A stretch of DNA of 64,000 nt, taken from the NCBI GenBank assembly GCA_020725105.1, contig DYFQ01000012.1:1-64000 (forward strand). The letters are read 5' to 3'. The notes beneath the pieces are model-generated. The model had not been told where the DNA came from and did no database searches. It saw only the letters and a program-made list of their open reading frames with translations. Positions 24,436 to 33,189 of this stretch are shown here, piece after piece. How positions within the stretch are numbered: the stretch's first letter is position 1; the number at the start of each line of letters is the position of its first letter. The stretch is from Symbiobacterium thermophilum. GTDB lineage: Bacteria; Bacillota; Sulfobacillia; DYFQ01. The translations under genes and the position numbers were made by a program.

Positions 24436-24602
24436 GCGCGTAGGCTCCCCTCACGGCTGTTCCTGGCGTCGGGACTTCCACGGGCCGGGCTGTCAACCCT
24501 GCTGGCGGACGGCCGCGAGGTGCTCCGGCGCCGGCTCCCCCGGCATGGCATCCTGCTCCTCCAGGTCCGTTGCTGTCGCCCCAGCTACACTCCGCGGACG
24601 GG

Positions 24603-24631
24603 TTGACCGCCCCGTTCGCTTGGGATAGTAT
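24603..24631 (+). promoter_or_regulatory. Sigma-A-type promoter before the Mn riboswitch
   Basis: TTGACC (24603-24608) and TAGTAT (24626-24631) with a 17-base spacer. Transcription would begin near 24638, directly at the 5' edge of the riboswitch. Confidence 0.6.
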
Positions 24632-24635
24632 ACGG

Positions 24636-24758
24636 TGGTGAGGGGAGTAATCGGTGGCCCAAGAACGGGCCACGACAGGGCCGTCAGTACGGCGCATTGC
24701 CCGGCCCTGTCTTCCACGGTGAGACCTCCGGAGCGGCGTGGCCGTCCGGGGGTCTTTT
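24636..24758 (+). promoter_or_regulatory. yybP-ykoY (Mn2+) riboswitch with terminator platform
   Basis: The leader has the marks of the yybP-ykoY manganese riboswitch. GGGGAGTA (24642-24649) forms the conserved first loop. A perfect stem GTGGCCC/GGGCCAC (24654-24673) follows, then GACAGGGCC/GGCCCTGTC (24674-24711) enclosing GTCAGTACGG, and the closing GGTGAGACCTCC (24718-24729). GAGG (24640-24643) can pair with CCTC (24725-24728) as P1. The same 3' arm also pairs in GACCTCCGGA (24723-24732 region) with TCCGGGGGTC (24745-24754) followed by TTTT, an intrinsic terminator. Metal binding would free the downstream genes, the usual ON switch. Confidence 0.75.
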
Positions 24759-24811
24759 GCTGCCGGGGGGCGACATGGGGTTTTGAGGTTCAACGGGGGA
24801 GGGACGTTTCG

Positions 24812-25063
24812 ATGCCGGCAGTGATCTGTCCGAACTGCAATGCAGGGATGCATGAGGTATCCCGGAACGGCGTGCTCATCGATGTGTGCACGCAGTGCCG
24901 GGGGGTGTGGCTGGACCGAGGCGAGCTGGAGAAGCTCCTGGACTTTGTGCGTCGGCTCGACGAGGAATGGTCCCGCGACGGCCGGGATTGGGACGACGAT
25001 CGCCGGGCAAGCCGGCCTGTCCGGAAATCCGGACTGTCCCGGATCTTCGACATCTTCGACTAG
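24812..25063 (+). CDS. Small zf-TFIIB zinc-ribbon protein
   Basis: An 83-residue protein with the bacterial zf-TFIIB (COG3809-type) domain. CPNCN (about residues 6-10) and CTQCRGVWLDRGELEKL (about 29-45) make the zinc site and its signature. The remainder is charged and ends RIFDIFD. ATG 24812 follows GGGGGAGGGA. It is the first gene behind the Mn2+ riboswitch and stands 60 bases before the exchanger gene, so both may be metal-controlled. Members often sit beside membrane proteins; no molecular function is established. Confidence 0.82.
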   Translation: MPAVICPNCNAGMHEVSRNGVLIDVCTQCRGVWLDRGELEKLLDFVRRLDEEWSRDGRDWDDDRRASRPVRKSGLSRIFDIFD

Positions 25064-25123
25064 CGGACGGACCGTGGTGACGCAGACCGGCGATGTCACC
25101 GGTGATCGGAAGGTGAACGAGAC

Positions 25124-26119
25124 TTGAGTCTGGACCTGGCCGTTCTTGCCTTTCTCGCCAGCATGCTTGCTATATGGGCGGGAGGCCGCGCCCTGACGCG
25201 GTCGGCTGATCTCATCGCTGGCCACACGGGCCTGGGGCGCGTCTTCGTCGGGAGCTTTTTGCTGGCCGCCACCACGTCACTGCCCGAGATCGCCACAGAG
25301 GCTGCCGCGGCTTCGCTGGGCCTGGTAGACATCGCCCTGGGCGACCTGTTTGGCAGCAACATCTTCAACATGACCATCATCGCGGTGGCGGGCGCGGTAT
25401 GGGGGGGCGGTTCGCTCCTGGCCGCGGCTTCCAGGTCGCACATCGTCACGGCGACCTTCGGGATGCTATTGTCCGCCATGGCCGCCATGGCCGTTCTTGT
25501 CCGGCCGAACGTGGGCGTCCTTGGGATCGGCGCGGACGTGTGGTTGATCGTTGCCGTGTACGTCATGGGAATCCGGCTGCTGAAGTCACATGCCATGGAA
25601 GATCGGGCGGACGCGGCCGGCAGGGCGGCCGAGCGCAGCGTGCTGGCCGACATCGTAGCCGTGTGGGCGCGCTACCTCGCCGCCGGCGCGCTGGTGATCG
25701 GGGGGGCAATCCTGCTGGCCAGGGCCGCGGAGACCATTGCCGAGGCTACCGGCCTGGGCCAGACGTTTGTGGGTTCCACCATGGTCGCCATTACCACCTC
25801 GACCCCGGAGATCGTCACCACCATCGCCGCCGTGCGCCTGGGAGCGGTGGACCTGGCCGTGGGGAACGTCCTGGGCAGCAACATCTTCAACATGACGATC
25901 CTGCTGGTGTCGGACATCTTCTACCGGGGAGGCTACATCCTCTCGGCGGGGGGCCAGACGCATGCCCTGACGGCTCTTGTCGGACTCATCCTGAGCGGGC
26001 TGGTAGTCCTGGGGCTGGCAGCGCCCATCACCCGCCGCCTCGGACGGGTTTCCGGAGAAGCCGCGCTGCTGCTGGGGGTCTATCTTGTCGGGACGATCAT
26101 CCTGTTCCTGCACCGCTAG
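25124..26119 (+). CDS. Sodium/calcium exchanger family (CaCA) cation antiporter
   Basis: A 331-residue membrane protein of the Ca2+/cation antiporter family with the two inverted alpha repeats. Repeat 1 has GSFLLAATTSLPEIATE and GDLFGSNIFNM (about residues 44-82). Repeat 2 has GSTMVAITTSTPEIVTT and GNVLGSNIFNM (about 217-258). The conserved Glu of each PEI motif is present. About ten transmembrane segments are visible. TTG 25124 follows GGAAGGTG. Relatives exchange Na+ or H+ for Ca2+; the upstream Mn2+ riboswitch suggests Mn2+ export here, which is inference. Confidence 0.88.
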   Translation: MSLDLAVLAFLASMLAIWAGGRALTRSADLIAGHTGLGRVFVGSFLLAATTSLPEIATEAAAASLGLVDIALGDLFGSNIFNMTIIAVAGAVWGGGSLLAAASRSHIVTATFGMLLSAMAAMAVLVRPNVGVLGIGADVWLIVAVYVMGIRLLKSHAMEDRADAAGRAAERSVLADIVAVWARYLAAGALVIGGAILLARAAETIAEATGLGQTFVGSTMVAITTSTPEIVTTIAAVRLGAVDLAVGNVLGSNIFNMTILLVSDIFYRGGYILSAGGQTHALTALVGLILSGLVVLGLAAPITRRLGRVSGEAALLLGVYLVGTIILFLHR

Positions 26120-26288
26120 CGGGGGGCTTGGCCGGATCGAGCACCCGGCCATCCGAGCACACCGAGGTGCCGTCCGGGCCCACAAACTTCCGGGCGGCCG
26201 GGGGCCGGTGTCGCCCGGACGTGACGTTCACAATAACGGAGGCGCGAGACCCTGTGCCGACTCGCTCGCCGAGGGAGATGGAAGGGAG

Positions 26289-27185
26289 ATGGAACCGTAC
26301 GTGGAGGGTGCCGCGCGGGCCGGTGGCCGGGGAGCGCCGCCGGTGTACGCCGGTAGAACCGTGGCCCTGTTGACGCAGCATCGCAAGGAGCTGGTCATCA
26401 CGCCTGTCCTCGAGGCCGGGCTGGGGTGCGTGGTGGAGCTGGTCACGGGCTTTGATACGGACCGGTTCGGCACCTTCACCCGCGAGATCCCGCGTCCCGG
26501 GACGCTGGTGGAGACCGCACGCAAGAAGGCTCGCCAGGGGATGGTCCTTTCCGGCCTTCCCCTGGGCGTCGCCAGCGAGGGCGCCTTCGGGCCGGACCCG
26601 GTGATCGGATTCATGCCGTGGAACGTGGAACTCGTGATCTGGGTCGACGATGCCCTGGGCCTGGAGGTAATGGGTACGGTGGCCAACAGCCGTACCAACT
26701 TCGACCACCTCGTGACCGCGGACTGGGACGAGCTGTCGGCCTTCGCCCGCAAGGTCGGGTTCCCGGACCATCATCTGGTCGTGCGTCCCGACGGGGCAGA
26801 CGACCCCCGCGTGCGCAAGGGGCTTTCAGACTGGGAGGCTCTTGAGGGGGCGTTTGCCTGGGCTCTGGCGCAGTCGGCCGGCGGGCGCGTGTTTGTGGAG
26901 ACGGACATGCGCGCCCACGCCAACCCAACGCGCATGACCAACATCCGGGCGGCGGCGGAAGACCTCGTCAGCAAGTTGCGGTGCCCGTGTCCAGCCTGCC
27001 GCGCGCCGGGTTTCGCGGTGGCGGGTCGCGTCCCCGGCCGGCCGTGCGAGCTGTGCGGCACACCGACCCCGGAACCGGTGGCCGAGGTCCACCGGTGCCC
27101 CAGGTGCGGCCACGAGCAGCGGGCCGAGCCGGACGGCGCGCCCGCGCGGGCCCCGGCGGCGGTGTGCCCCTTTTGCAACCCGTAG
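26289..27185 (+). CDS. DUF6671 family protein with C-terminal zinc ribbon
   Basis: A 298-residue protein that I match to DUF6671. Conserved-looking blocks are YAGRTVALLTQHRKE, GFDTDRFGTFTREIPR, SGLPLGVASEGAFGPDP, PWNVELV and VFVETDMRAHANPTRM. The C-terminal 60 residues carry CPCPACRAPGF, CELCGTPT, CPRCGHE and CPFC, which look like two zinc-ribbon sites. ATG 26289 is taken because nothing upstream resembles the family. No activity is known. It precedes purE by 20 bases. Confidence 0.72.
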   Translation: MEPYVEGAARAGGRGAPPVYAGRTVALLTQHRKELVITPVLEAGLGCVVELVTGFDTDRFGTFTREIPRPGTLVETARKKARQGMVLSGLPLGVASEGAFGPDPVIGFMPWNVELVIWVDDALGLEVMGTVANSRTNFDHLVTADWDELSAFARKVGFPDHHLVVRPDGADDPRVRKGLSDWEALEGAFAWALAQSAGGRVFVETDMRAHANPTRMTNIRAAAEDLVSKLRCPCPACRAPGFAVAGRVPGRPCELCGTPTPEPVAEVHRCPRCGHEQRAEPDGAPARAPAAVCPFCNP

Positions 27186-27205
27186 GCAGGTGAGGTGGTG
27201 ACGGT

Positions 27206-27706
27206 ATGGTTGCGGGTGACGCGGCGGCCACGCCCCGGGTGGCCGTCATCATGGGCAGCAAGAGTGACTGGGCGACGATGCGACGCGCCGCCGAAGTCCT
27301 TGAAGAACTGGGCGTTCCGTACGAGGCGAAGATCGTCTCGGCGCACCGGACCCCTGATTTTCTCTTCGAGTACGTGGCCGGAGCCGAAAGCCGAGGCATC
27401 CAGGTCATCATCGCCGGAGCAGGCGGCGCGGCGCATCTTCCCGGCATGGCCGCCGCCAAGACGACGCTGCCGGTCCTGGGCGTGCCGGTGCAGTCCCACG
27501 CCTTGAACGGGCTTGACTCGCTGCTATCCATCGTGCAGATGCCGCGCGGCGTGCCGGTGGGCACGCTGGCCATCGGCGAAGCCGGCGCCGCCAACGCGGC
27601 GCTGCTGGCGGCGGCCATCATCGCCCTTGGCGATCCGGCCACCCGGGAACGGCTCAAGGCCTACCGAGCCCGCCAGACCGCCCGCGTCCTGGAGGAGAAA
27701 CTGTGA
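27206..27706 (+). CDS. purE: N5-carboxyaminoimidazole ribonucleotide mutase PurE
   Basis: A 166-residue class I PurE that converts N5-CAIR to CAIR in purine synthesis. The N-terminal [20 protein letters not shown] holds the catalytic Ser/Asp. [13 protein letters not shown] supplies the catalytic His, and [18 protein letters not shown] and [15 protein letters not shown] complete the active site. The stop overlaps the purK start (GTGA at 27703), so the two are coupled as usual. Confidence 0.96.
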   Translation: MVAGDAAATPRVAVIMGSKSDWATMRRAAEVLEELGVPYEAKIVSAHRTPDFLFEYVAGAESRGIQVIIAGAGGAAHLPGMAAAKTTLPVLGVPVQSHALNGLDSLLSIVQMPRGVPVGTLAIGEAGAANAALLAAAIIALGDPATRERLKAYRARQTARVLEEKL

Positions 27707-28884
27707 CCGTCGTCTGGCCGGGCGGAACCCTCGGGATCATCGGAGGCGGGCAACTCGCGCGGATGATGGCACTGGAAGCCCGCCGCATGGGCTACCGGGT
27801 GGCCGTGCTGGATCCCGAGCCGGACGGATCGGCCGGCCAGGTGGCGGACCACGCGGTGCAGGGGGCCTTCGATGACGTCGAGGCCGGCGACAGGCTGGCG
27901 GTGCAGGCCGACGTGGTCACCCTGGACACCGAGCACGTTCCCGCCCCCTTGCTGGAGCGGATCGAGGCGACAACGCCGGTACGCCCCTCCGCGGCGGTGA
28001 TGCGCGTCGTCCAGGACCGCTTGGAGCAGCGGCGCTTTCTCGAAGCCATCGGCGCGCCGCAGCCGCGATATGCGCCCTTCTCCGACGCCCAAGGCTTCCG
28101 GGAGGCGACCGCGGCGGTGGGCTATCCCTGCGTCCTGAAGACGCGCCGGGAGGGCTACGACGGAAAGGGGCAGGTCCGCATCGGAAGCGAAGCCGATCTG
28201 GAGGGCGCCCGGCGGGCCGTCGGACGCGCGCCGGCGCTCGTGGAGGCCTTCGTCGACTTCGAAAAGGAGATCTCGGTCCTGCTCGCCCGGGACCTGGAGG
28301 GCAACGTCCGCTTCTACCCGCTCGCCGAGAACACCCACCGCCGCCACATCCTCCACACCAGCCGGGTGCCGGCGCGCGTGCCCGCCGCGCTGGTGGCGCA
28401 GGCGGCGGAGCTGGGGGCCCGCATCGCCGCGGCCCTGGGGCACGTCGGTGTGATGGCGGTGGAGCTGTTCGTGACCAGGGACGGCCGGCTGCTGGTCAAC
28501 GAGATCGCGCCGCGCCCGCACAACAGCGGCCACTACACCTTCGGGGCGTGCGTCACGTCCCAGTTCGAGCAGCACGTGAGGGCCGTGTGCGGCCTGCCGC
28601 TGGGCGACCCGACGCTGCTCAGGCCCGCGGTCATGGTGAACCTGCTCGGCGACTTGTGGCGGGCCGGGGAGCCCGACTGGGGGGTTGTGCTCCGGCACCC
28701 CGAGGCGCGGCTCCACCTCTACGGCAAGCGCGAGGCCCGGGACGGCCGCAAGATGGGGCACGTGCTCGTTCTGGACGACGACACCGACCGCGCCATGGCG
28801 CTGGCCGAGGACATCCTGGCCCAGCTGGACCGGCCCACCGCCGCGCCCCTTCCGGCGCGGAGGAAGCGGTCGGCCACCCCTTGA
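27703..28884 (+). CDS. purK: N5-carboxyaminoimidazole ribonucleotide synthase PurK
   Basis: A 393-residue ATP-grasp enzyme that makes N5-CAIR from AIR, ATP and bicarbonate. The N-terminus is [20 protein letters not shown]. The ATP-grasp core has [14 protein letters not shown] and [17 protein letters not shown], and the metal-binding region [19 protein letters not shown]. It overlaps purE and ends the pur pair; the next stretch is a decayed transporter gene. The later purine genes are not in this window. Confidence 0.96.
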   Translation: MTVVWPGGTLGIIGGGQLARMMALEARRMGYRVAVLDPEPDGSAGQVADHAVQGAFDDVEAGDRLAVQADVVTLDTEHVPAPLLERIEATTPVRPSAAVMRVVQDRLEQRRFLEAIGAPQPRYAPFSDAQGFREATAAVGYPCVLKTRREGYDGKGQVRIGSEADLEGARRAVGRAPALVEAFVDFEKEISVLLARDLEGNVRFYPLAENTHRRHILHTSRVPARVPAALVAQAAELGARIAAALGHVGVMAVELFVTRDGRLLVNEIAPRPHNSGHYTFGACVTSQFEQHVRAVCGLPLGDPTLLRPAVMVNLLGDLWRAGEPDWGVVLRHPEARLHLYGKREARDGRKMGHVLVLDDDTDRAMALAEDILAQLDRPTAAPLPARRKRSATP

Positions 28885-28911
28885 AATGGCCTCTGGCGGC
28901 CCGGGCGTGCC

Positions 28912-29506
28912 GGGCTACGACTTAGCGTTTTACCTGCTGGCCCGGGCCGGCTTTCGCGAGGCGTCCTCCGGGTCCGGCACGGGGTGATGGACCTGCGCGC
29001 CGCTTCCGAGCTTGCCGGGCTGCCGGCGCTGGTGGCGCTTGCCGTCATCCTGCTTGAACACGGTTTGCGCGGTCGCTCCCGCTACAGGTTACGCCATGCC
29101 CGGCGCAGTCATCGCCGTTGTCCTGATGGTGGTGTCCGCCCTCGATCACGCGATAAACCACGTGTGGCAGGCCTGGCGCGGCGCTGCAGTTGGGCCGATG
29201 TTCACCGGCTCGCTGGCCGGGCTGCTCTATGCATACACGGCCCGCTTCATGGCGGTGACGTACGCAAGCGTCGACGCGAGCATGGAAAAGATCAGCGCGA
29301 GCCTGGTTGAGGCGGCAAGGATGATGGGAGTAAGCCACTGGCGGATCATGTGGCAGCTGGCGACCTGGGTCTGGCAGATGGCGACCGAGTCACTGTGGGC
29401 AGGCGCCTCCTTGCCCGCCCTGGCCATCGTCCTGGTCGGGCTCCTGCCCGTGGTGTTGCTGACGGCCGCCCGGGCGGCCGGGGCCGCGCAGGTCACTGGG
29501 CCGTGA
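28912..29506 (+). pseudogene. Decayed iron(III)-type ABC transporter permease
   Basis: A relic of an FbpB/SfuB-type permease spread over three frames. YDLAFYLLARAGF (about 28916) is in one frame. LPALVALAVILLEHGLRGR (about 29020) is in a second. A longer piece from about 29083 has ATGYAMPGAVIAVVLMV, ARFMAVTYASVDASMEKISA and SLPALAIVLVGLLPVVLLTA. Between MWQLA and the C-terminal helix a segment is missing compared with normal permeases. There is no start codon with a ribosome binding site and no ATPase or binding protein nearby. At least two frameshifts make it non-functional. Confidence 0.65.
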
Positions 29507-29552
29507 GCTCCGCCTGAGGGTCTGTGCTCGAGGAAGACCGTTTGGGGGCCGG

Positions 29553-29912
29553 TTATCGTTCGGCGGAGCCGACGCACGTCTCGACCGGTGTCACCGTCAG
29601 GATGCCGCCCCAGCGCCGAAGCAGCGGCTCGGCAGCCCGTACGATCTGCTCCGCCACGTCGGCCCGGGCGATGATCACCACCATGTCGTTTTTGAGAACG
29701 TTGGAAAAGCCCAGGTCCCGCCGGACTCCGCGGTGACCCTTGCCGTGGACGCGAGGGATGACCGTATACCCCGCGGCCCCCGCCCGCTCCACGACGGCAA
29801 GGAGCCGCTGGAGCTCCAAGGTTTCGAACACGATCTCGACCCGCTTGAGCTCCGTCGCTCCCGCCACCTCCGCGCCTCCCTGCCGGGAGACCTGAGTCTG
29901 ACGCCTTGCCAC
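29553..29912 (-). CDS. PII-like SbtB-type regulatory protein
   Basis: A 119-residue PII-fold protein encoded beside an SbtA transporter. In cyanobacteria SbtB binds SbtA and adenine nucleotides to gate bicarbonate uptake. The family pattern is visible as KRVEIVFETLELQRLLAVV, AGYTVIPRVHGKGHRG (the T-loop region) and DMVVIIARADVAEQIVRA. The redox CGPxGC tail of some cyanobacterial SbtB proteins is absent. GTG 29912 is preferred because GGAGGTGG precedes it on the minus strand. It follows sbtA by about 50 bases in the same operon. Confidence 0.78.
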   Translation of the reverse strand: MARRQTQVSRQGGAEVAGATELKRVEIVFETLELQRLLAVVERAGAAGYTVIPRVHGKGHRGVRRDLGFSNVLKNDMVVIIARADVAEQIVRAAEPLLRRWGGILTVTPVETCVGSAER

Positions 29913-29962
29913 TACCCGCCACCTCCGTGTCCGGACGCGGTACCCACAACCGTCCCACGGCC

Positions 29963-30961
29963 TCACGTTCCGGCCAAGGCCTGCGCAAGGGTGTAAAACA
30001 GGGGGATGCCCAGCAGAATGTTGAACGGGAACGTGGTCCCAAGGGAAAGAGTCATCGAGAGGGAAGGATTGGCCTGGGGGAGGGAGAGCCGCACCGCCGC
30101 CGGGGCAACGATGTAGGACGCGCTGGCGGCCAGCAGCGCCAGCAGCGTACTACCACCCGGGCTCAGTCCCACCAGTGACCCCAGCGTGACTCCCAGGCTG
30201 CCGCCAATGAGCGGCATGACAATGCCGAACCCAACCAGGAAGCGGCCAAGGCGGAAGAACTCTCCGAGCCGCCGGGCGGTGGTGAGACCCATATCCAGGA
30301 GGAAAACGGCGAGGGCGCCGGGGAAGAGGTCAACCACGAAAGGGCTGACTTTCGCCATCCCTTTCTCACCGGTAAGCGCCCCGATGGCGAAGCTGCCGAG
30401 CAGGAGCACCACGCTGCCTCCGAAGAGCGCCTCCCGTGCCAGACGGCGGAGATCGTTGCCGTTGACCGGAACCCCAGAGGATCCGCGTTGCCGGTACACC
30501 TTGGCCAGGAGGATACCGACGATGATCCCTGGCGTCTCCATCAGGGCCATTACCGCCACCATGAACCCCTCGAAGGGGGCACCCGCCTGATTCAGAAACT
30601 CTATAGTGGTCACAAAGGTCACGGCGCTGATGGAACCGTAATGCGCGGCGATGGCGCCGGCGTTGGTGGGGTCGAGCCTGCCGACCGTTGTCAGGATGGC
30701 GAACGCGACGAGCGGGATGACCAGGCCCAGCGCGACGCCGCATCCGGCGGCCGCGGCCATCTGCCAGGAGAACCCGGCGTGCGCCAGCTCTACCCCGCCG
30801 CGGAAGCCGATGGCCAGCATCAGGTAGAGTGCCAGGACCCCGGTGGCTTCCCGGGGGATGCTGAGGTCGGACTGCGCCAGCCCCGCCAGGAGGCCGAGGA
30901 TGAAGAAGAGAATGGCCGGCGAGAGCACGTTGCTCGCAGTCTGGCCGATCAGGTCAAGCAC
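29963..30961 (-). CDS. SbtA family sodium-dependent bicarbonate transporter
   Basis: A 332-residue integral membrane protein of the SbtA (DUF897) family, which in cyanobacteria imports bicarbonate with Na+. Two inverted halves of about five helices each are evident. The first includes ALYLMLAIGFRGGVELAH and AAHYGSISAVTFVTTIEFL, and the second FLLDMGLTTARRLGEF and AASASYIVAPAAVRLSLPQA, both typical. GTG 30961 has GGGAGG upstream on the minus strand. It is first in a two-gene operon with the PII-like protein. In a heterotroph it may feed carboxylases such as PurK; this is speculative. Confidence 0.85.
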   Translation of the reverse strand: MLDLIGQTASNVLSPAILFFILGLLAGLAQSDLSIPREATGVLALYLMLAIGFRGGVELAHAGFSWQMAAAAGCGVALGLVIPLVAFAILTTVGRLDPTNAGAIAAHYGSISAVTFVTTIEFLNQAGAPFEGFMVAVMALMETPGIIVGILLAKVYRQRGSSGVPVNGNDLRRLAREALFGGSVVLLLGSFAIGALTGEKGMAKVSPFVVDLFPGALAVFLLDMGLTTARRLGEFFRLGRFLVGFGIVMPLIGGSLGVTLGSLVGLSPGGSTLLALLAASASYIVAPAAVRLSLPQANPSLSMTLSLGTTFPFNILLGIPLFYTLAQALAGT

Positions 30962-31064
30962 ACGCAGCCTCCCGGTTCACTCGCGGCCGGTGACCGCCGG
31001 ACAGACAGGCCCTCAGCTCCGAGAGCCGCCGGGCCGCCGTCACCTGACACCTCTCACCGGCGGA

Positions 31065-31076
31065 GATTGGCCAATC
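31065..31076. repeat. 12-bp perfect palindrome upstream of sbtA
   Basis: GATTGGCCAATC is fully self-complementary and lies 104 bases upstream of the sbtA start (minus strand) and 135 bases before the YqeG start. It may be an operator for either; no regulator is known. Confidence 0.25.
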
Positions 31077-31210
31077 AGGGACGGAATACCTGCGGGGTCC
31101 TCCGGACCCGGCGCTGGCCGCGCCGGCCGCGCGGCAGGCTCTCCTGGCCGGTCGGCGGCGGTCCGCGACCGGGGCAGGAACCGGCGGGGCGCCGGCCGAA
31201 TTGGGCGGCT

Positions 31211-31735
31211 ATGCTGGACAGATTGCTTCGGCTGGTAGCCCCCAGGCAGTTCACCGAGTCCGTCTACACGCTGAACCTGGACGCCCTCGCCGCCCGGGGA
31301 ATCCGGGCCATCATCTTCGATCTGGATAACACCCTGGCACCGTGGCGGACGGGTCTTCCCGGCCGGCGGCTGGCCGACTGGTTTGGGGACCTCCGGGCCA
31401 GAGGGTTCAGGGCCTGCATCCTCTCGAACGCCCCGGAATCCCGGGTGCGGCAGTTCACTTCGGTCCTTGGCGTGCCGGGAATGTCCAAGGCGGGCAAGCC
31501 CCGGGCGGGCGCCTTCCGGGACGCTCTCAACCTCCTGGAGGCCGCCCCGGACGAGACGGCCATGGTGGGCGACCAGCTGTTCACCGACGTGCTTGGGGGC
31601 AACCGCCTGGGGCTGTGGACGGTGCTGGTGGTTCCCGTCAGTGGCCGGGACTTTCCCCTCACCCGGCTGGTCCGAGCGGCGGAGCGGTTCGTCCTCCGGG
31701 CCCTTGAGCGCCGGGGCTGGCTCTCCGCGGGCTGA
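31211..31735 (+). CDS. YqeG family HAD IIIA-type phosphatase
   Basis: A 174-residue HAD phosphatase of the YqeG family. Motif I is IIFDLDNTLAPW, motif II ILSNAPESRV, the conserved Lys is in SKAGKPRAGAF, and motif III is TAMVGDQLFTDVLGGNRLGL. In Firmicutes yqeG commonly lies near aroE, and here aroE follows after one small gene. ATG 31211 begins MLDRLLRLVAPRQFTESVY, the expected family N-terminus, although the ribosome binding site is weak. The substrate is not established. Confidence 0.9.
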   Translation: MLDRLLRLVAPRQFTESVYTLNLDALAARGIRAIIFDLDNTLAPWRTGLPGRRLADWFGDLRARGFRACILSNAPESRVRQFTSVLGVPGMSKAGKPRAGAFRDALNLLEAAPDETAMVGDQLFTDVLGGNRLGLWTVLVVPVSGRDFPLTRLVRAAERFVLRALERRGWLSAG

Positions 31736-31883
31736 CCCCGGTCAGGCCCGCGCCTCCGCTCGCCCGCGCGCCTTGCCTGCCCGAAGCCAACTTTCGCGCC
31801 GTTGCCGGATTCCGCGGTCCCGCCGGGTTCATACTGATAAGGTAAGCCGGCGCCGATGCGCCGACCGGCACTGATCGCGAGGA

Positions 31884-32147
31884 ATGGCCGTGTCCACCGC
31901 CCGGAAAGCATCGCGCGGCACCGCCCGTGCGCAGGTCGCGCCGCCGGGCACGACCCTGCTGACCGTTGCGCGTCTGATACCCGCGGACGTGCTTCGGCCG
32001 GACCGGCGCCCCGGCCTGCTGGCCACCGTCCGGCGGCTGGTGGGGGAGATCAGGCGCGACCAGGGCCTGGCCCGCTATCGCCTGTACGACGTGGGCTTTG
32101 TCCGCCGGGGCGACCACCTGGAGGTACGGCTGTATCTCTATCGATGA
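31884..32147 (+). CDS. Uncharacterised 87-residue protein
   Basis: I do not recognise this gene. It encodes 87 residues, basic at the N-terminus, followed by LLTVARLIPADVLRPDRRPG and a C-terminal segment YRLYDVGFVRRGDHLEVRLY with alternating polar and hydrophobic residues that suggests beta-strands. AGGA lies just before the ATG. It fills the gap between yqeG and aroE in the same direction, and no better frame exists there, so it is probably real. Confidence 0.5.
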   Translation: MAVSTARKASRGTARAQVAPPGTTLLTVARLIPADVLRPDRRPGLLATVRRLVGEIRRDQGLARYRLYDVGFVRRGDHLEVRLYLYR

Positions 32148-32283
32148 ATCCAGTCCTTGCCGCCCGCGCTCTGTCACCCTCGGGCTGGAGGGAATTGCAG
32201 CGCCCGCCGGGAAACAGCCCGAGAGCGGCGCCGGGGGTTCACCCTGGTAGCCTCGAGCGGTGCCCGGAAGGCAGGTGGGGCAG

Positions 32284-33189
32284 GTGGACCGGGCGGAAGC
32301 GCCCGTCGCCATCGACGGCGAGACCCGGCTCGCCGTCGTCCTGGGCCACCCCATCGCCCATTCGCTGTCGCCCGCCATGCACAACGCCGCCTTCCGGGCG
32401 GCCGGGGTGAACGCCGTCTACTGCGCCTTTGACGTCCCACCGGCCAGGCTGGGGGCTGCCGTGGCCGGCCTGCGCGCGCTGGGGTTTCTGGGCGCCAACG
32501 TGACCGCACCCCACAAGGAGGCCGTGGCGGACCTGGTAGACGGACTGGAGTCCGAGGCGAGGGACGCCGCGGCCGTGAACACCCTCTACTGGCGGGAATC
32601 GGCCCTCTGGGGCGCCAACACCGACGGCGCGGGGTTTCTGCTGGCGCTGCGGGGGCGGGCCGGGCTGGACCCCGCCGGCAAGACCGCCGTCGTCCTCGGG
32701 GCCGGCGGGGCCGCCCGCGGGGTAGGGCTTGCGCTGGCCCGGGGGGGCGCCTCGGGGCTCGTGTTCCTGAACCGGACTCCGGACCGGGCGACCAGGCTGG
32801 CCGAGGCCGTTGGCCGGCTGGCGCCCGGCTGCCGGGTGGAGGCGGGGGGCCTGAGCCCGGAGGCGGCCGGCCGGGACAGGGGAGCCGAGCTTGTGATCAA
32901 CGCTACCCCGGCCGGCCCGGGCGGCGGGCCGGATGAAGCCCGGTTCTGGAAGGTCGTGGAATCGCTGATGGGGCCCGGAACCCTGGTGGCGGACCTGGTC
33001 TACCGGCCGGTGGAGACGCCCTTTCTGGCCCTGGCCCGCCGCCGGGGCGCCCGCGCGCTGCCGGGGTACTGGATGCTGCTCTACCAGGGGGCGCTGGCCT
33101 TCGAGCGCTGGCTCGGCCGTCCGGCGCCCGTCGGCGCCATGATCGCGGCCCTGGTGGCGTCACTTGAGGGCGGAGCGCACCCACCATGA
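32284..33189 (+). CDS. aroE: Shikimate dehydrogenase AroE
   Basis: A 301-residue NADP-dependent shikimate dehydrogenase. The substrate-binding N-terminus has LGHPIAHSLSPAMHNAAF and the catalytic Lys/Asp pair in NVTAPHKEAV and GANTDGAGF. The NADP fold has VVLGAGGAARGVGLAL and FLNRTPDRA. ATPAGPGGGPDE and GYWMLLYQGALAFERW close the match. GTG 32284 is preferred because AGGTGG lies five bases before it; GTGs at 32260 and 32275 are alternatives. It is followed by a coupled 39-residue frame and then aroC and aroKB, so this is a shikimate operon. Confidence 0.94.
   Translation: MDRAEAPVAIDGETRLAVVLGHPIAHSLSPAMHNAAFRAAGVNAVYCAFDVPPARLGAAVAGLRALGFLGANVTAPHKEAVADLVDGLESEARDAAAVNTLYWRESALWGANTDGAGFLLALRGRAGLDPAGKTAVVLGAGGAARGVGLALARGGASGLVFLNRTPDRATRLAEAVGRLAPGCRVEAGGLSPEAAGRDRGAELVINATPAGPGGGPDEARFWKVVESLMGPGTLVADLVYRPVETPFLALARRRGARALPGYWMLLYQGALAFERWLGRPAPVGAMIAALVASLEGGAHPP

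Noticed and set aside
30488-31210. Upstream extension of the YqeG frame
   Set aside because: It would cover the divergent sbtA promoter and encodes no known domain; the YqeG N-terminus begins at ATG 31211.
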